From: Spirochaetales bacterium
Lineage (GTDB): Bacteria; Spirochaetota; Spirochaetia; DSM-27196; SKKC01
Direction: 5' to 3'
DNA length: 8,467 nt
Assembly: GCA_007121695.1 (NCBI GenBank)
Contig: SKKC01000435.1
Coordinates: 1 to 8,467 of the forward strand
Position numbers and translations under genes: made by a program. Below are positions 7,649 through 8,467 of the stretch, one piece after another; the first letter of the stretch is position 1; each line of letters opens with the position of its first letter. The notes beneath the pieces were generated by a model. The model ran no database searches, had not been told where the DNA came from, and saw nothing but the letters and a program-made list of their open reading frames with translations.

Positions 7649-8467
7649 CTATGCCCCGACCACGCAGTTCCGGCCCCGTGCTTTCGCCTCGTAGAGTCGC
7701 AGGTCGGCGAGTTCGATAATATCCTTCGCTGGTGAGCCGCTGTCCGGTGACAGCTCGTCGATTTCCGCGACTCCGGCGCTGAAGGTTACCCGCTGAACCC
7801 CGCCCAGCGCATCCCAGTCGTGCGACTGAAACAACCCCAGCAGTTTTTCGCAGACGGTCTGCGCCTGAGCCAGGCGGGTATCTGGCATGATTATCGCAAA
7901 CTCTTCGCCGCCATACCGTGCGACGTCGTCAGTTTTTCGGGTGGAGCGCATCAGGATTGTCGACGCGGCCACGAGAATCCGGTCACCGACGGCGTGCCCG
8001 TGTGAATCGTTTACCAGCTTGAAGTGATCGAGATCGAGAATTACCACCGACACGGGGCGAGCGTGGCGTCTGCTTCGATCGATCTCGGTATCGAGCTGGG
8101 AGAAGAACCATCGCCGGTTGAACGCCGCGGTCAGAGGGTCCCTGATCACGAGCTCGGATAGTTGACGATTCTGTTCTTCGAGCGCGTCCCGAAGCTGCTC
8201 GACCTCGGCAAGGGCGGCCGCGAGTTCCTCGTTCCGTACGCGGTACAACTCCTTCTCGTGTTCGATTCGCTCTACCTCGAACCGTCCCATTGCCTGAAAC
8301 AGTTGCGTCTCGATTTTCCGCTCCGTCGTCTGATCGAGTTCGTCGAACGCAGTACGCATGGTCCGCAAGGCGCCTGCCATGTCTTCGTCGTGCTCGAGCA
8401 CGCTGCTGTAGTGTTTTCGCCAGTACGGAACGTTAAAATTCGACTCGGCAGCCTCGGTAAGTCGAAA
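7649..8467 (-). CDS. TPR-type diguanylate cyclase (GGDEF), C-terminal part (5' end outside window)
   Basis: At least 272 residues are visible. A GTG at 8401 could serve as a start, but the frame stays open through 8467, where it reads ...NVPYWRKHYSSV before that Val, so the gene continues past the window. The upstream part (YWRKHYSS..., then AGALRTMRTAFDELDQ) resembles the last degenerate tetratricopeptide helices and linker of TPR-GGDEF proteins. A long coiled coil follows (FEVERIEHEKELYRVRNEEL to QNRQLSEL). The GGDEF domain runs from IRDPLTAAFNRRWF to the stop, with LDLDHFKLVND, GGEEF encoded at 7898-7912 and RKTD just upstream as an RxxD inhibitory site. It should therefore be an active, product-inhibited, cytoplasmic enzyme making c-di-GMP, with activity set by the missing N-terminal region. 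The TPR reading is inferred from the linker only; a different sensor domain is possible. Its promoter lies outside the window. Confidence 0.9.
   Translation of the reverse strand, partial: FRLTEAAESNFNVPYWRKHYSSVLEHDEDMAGALRTMRTAFDELDQTTERKIETQLFQAMGRFEVERIEHEKELYRVRNEELAAALAEVEQLRDALEEQNRQLSELVIRDPLTAAFNRRWFFSQLDTEIDRSRRHARPVSVVILDLDHFKLVNDSHGHAVGDRILVAASTILMRSTRKTDDVARYGGEEFAIIMPDTRLAQAQTVCEKLLGLFQSHDWDALGGVQRVTFSAGVAEIDELSPDSGSPAKDIIELADLRLYEAKARGRNCVVGA

Noticed and set aside
1..8467. Searched by eye for a CRISPR array, tandem repeats, insertion-sequence ends, tRNA and riboswitches.
   Set aside because: None was seen. The genes leave only gaps of 7 to 37 bases, and all recognisable genes are ordinary metabolic, regulatory, signalling or transport families.

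Overview
The window is GC-rich, gene-dense bacterial chromosome with no stretch over 40 bases between genes. Its content suggests a free-living, sugar-using bacterium of the Spirochaetia (Spirochaeta-like). The reasons are a GH38 / heparinase-fold / LacI sugar operon, a 7TMR-DISM diguanylate cyclase and a TPR-type diguanylate cyclase, a mix common in that group. This placement is inference from gene content only; no rRNA or other taxonomic marker is present.

Layout. (1) 1-4251, plus strand: the end of a carbohydrate-catabolic operon. It holds the C-terminal part of a heparinase II/III-fold protein (cut by the window start), a complete cytoplasmic GH38 alpha-mannosidase-type glycosidase whose GTG start overlaps the previous stop, and a complete LacI-family regulator 7 bases further on. 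(2) 4289-6190, plus strand: a membrane diguanylate cyclase with an N-terminal membrane anchor, an extracytoplasmic beta-sandwich domain, seven membrane helices, a coiled coil and a GGDEF domain. (3) 6227-7633, plus strand: a MATE-family efflux transporter. (4) 7649-8467, minus strand: the C-terminal part of a second GGDEF protein, convergent with the MATE gene and running off the right edge. Its start lies outside the window, and what is visible looks like the end of a TPR-type sensor.

How they work together. The lyase-like protein and the glycosidase probably break down an imported oligosaccharide containing uronic acid and mannose (or a related sugar). The LacI protein probably controls the operon from a promoter upstream of the window. 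The adjacent diguanylate cyclase has a likely sugar-binding-type outer domain, so it could link carbohydrate sensing to c-di-GMP, but only adjacency supports this. Both GGDEF domains keep the GGEEF active site and an RxxD inhibitory site.

The most notable sequence-level oddities are a LacI hinge without the usual ARxL motif, a Tyr in place of the usual Trp in the GH38 HxD motif, and two consecutive genes (diguanylate cyclase and MATE) with no Shine-Dalgarno sequence. I found no CRISPR array, insertion sequence, tRNA, rRNA or clear novel defence-like system.
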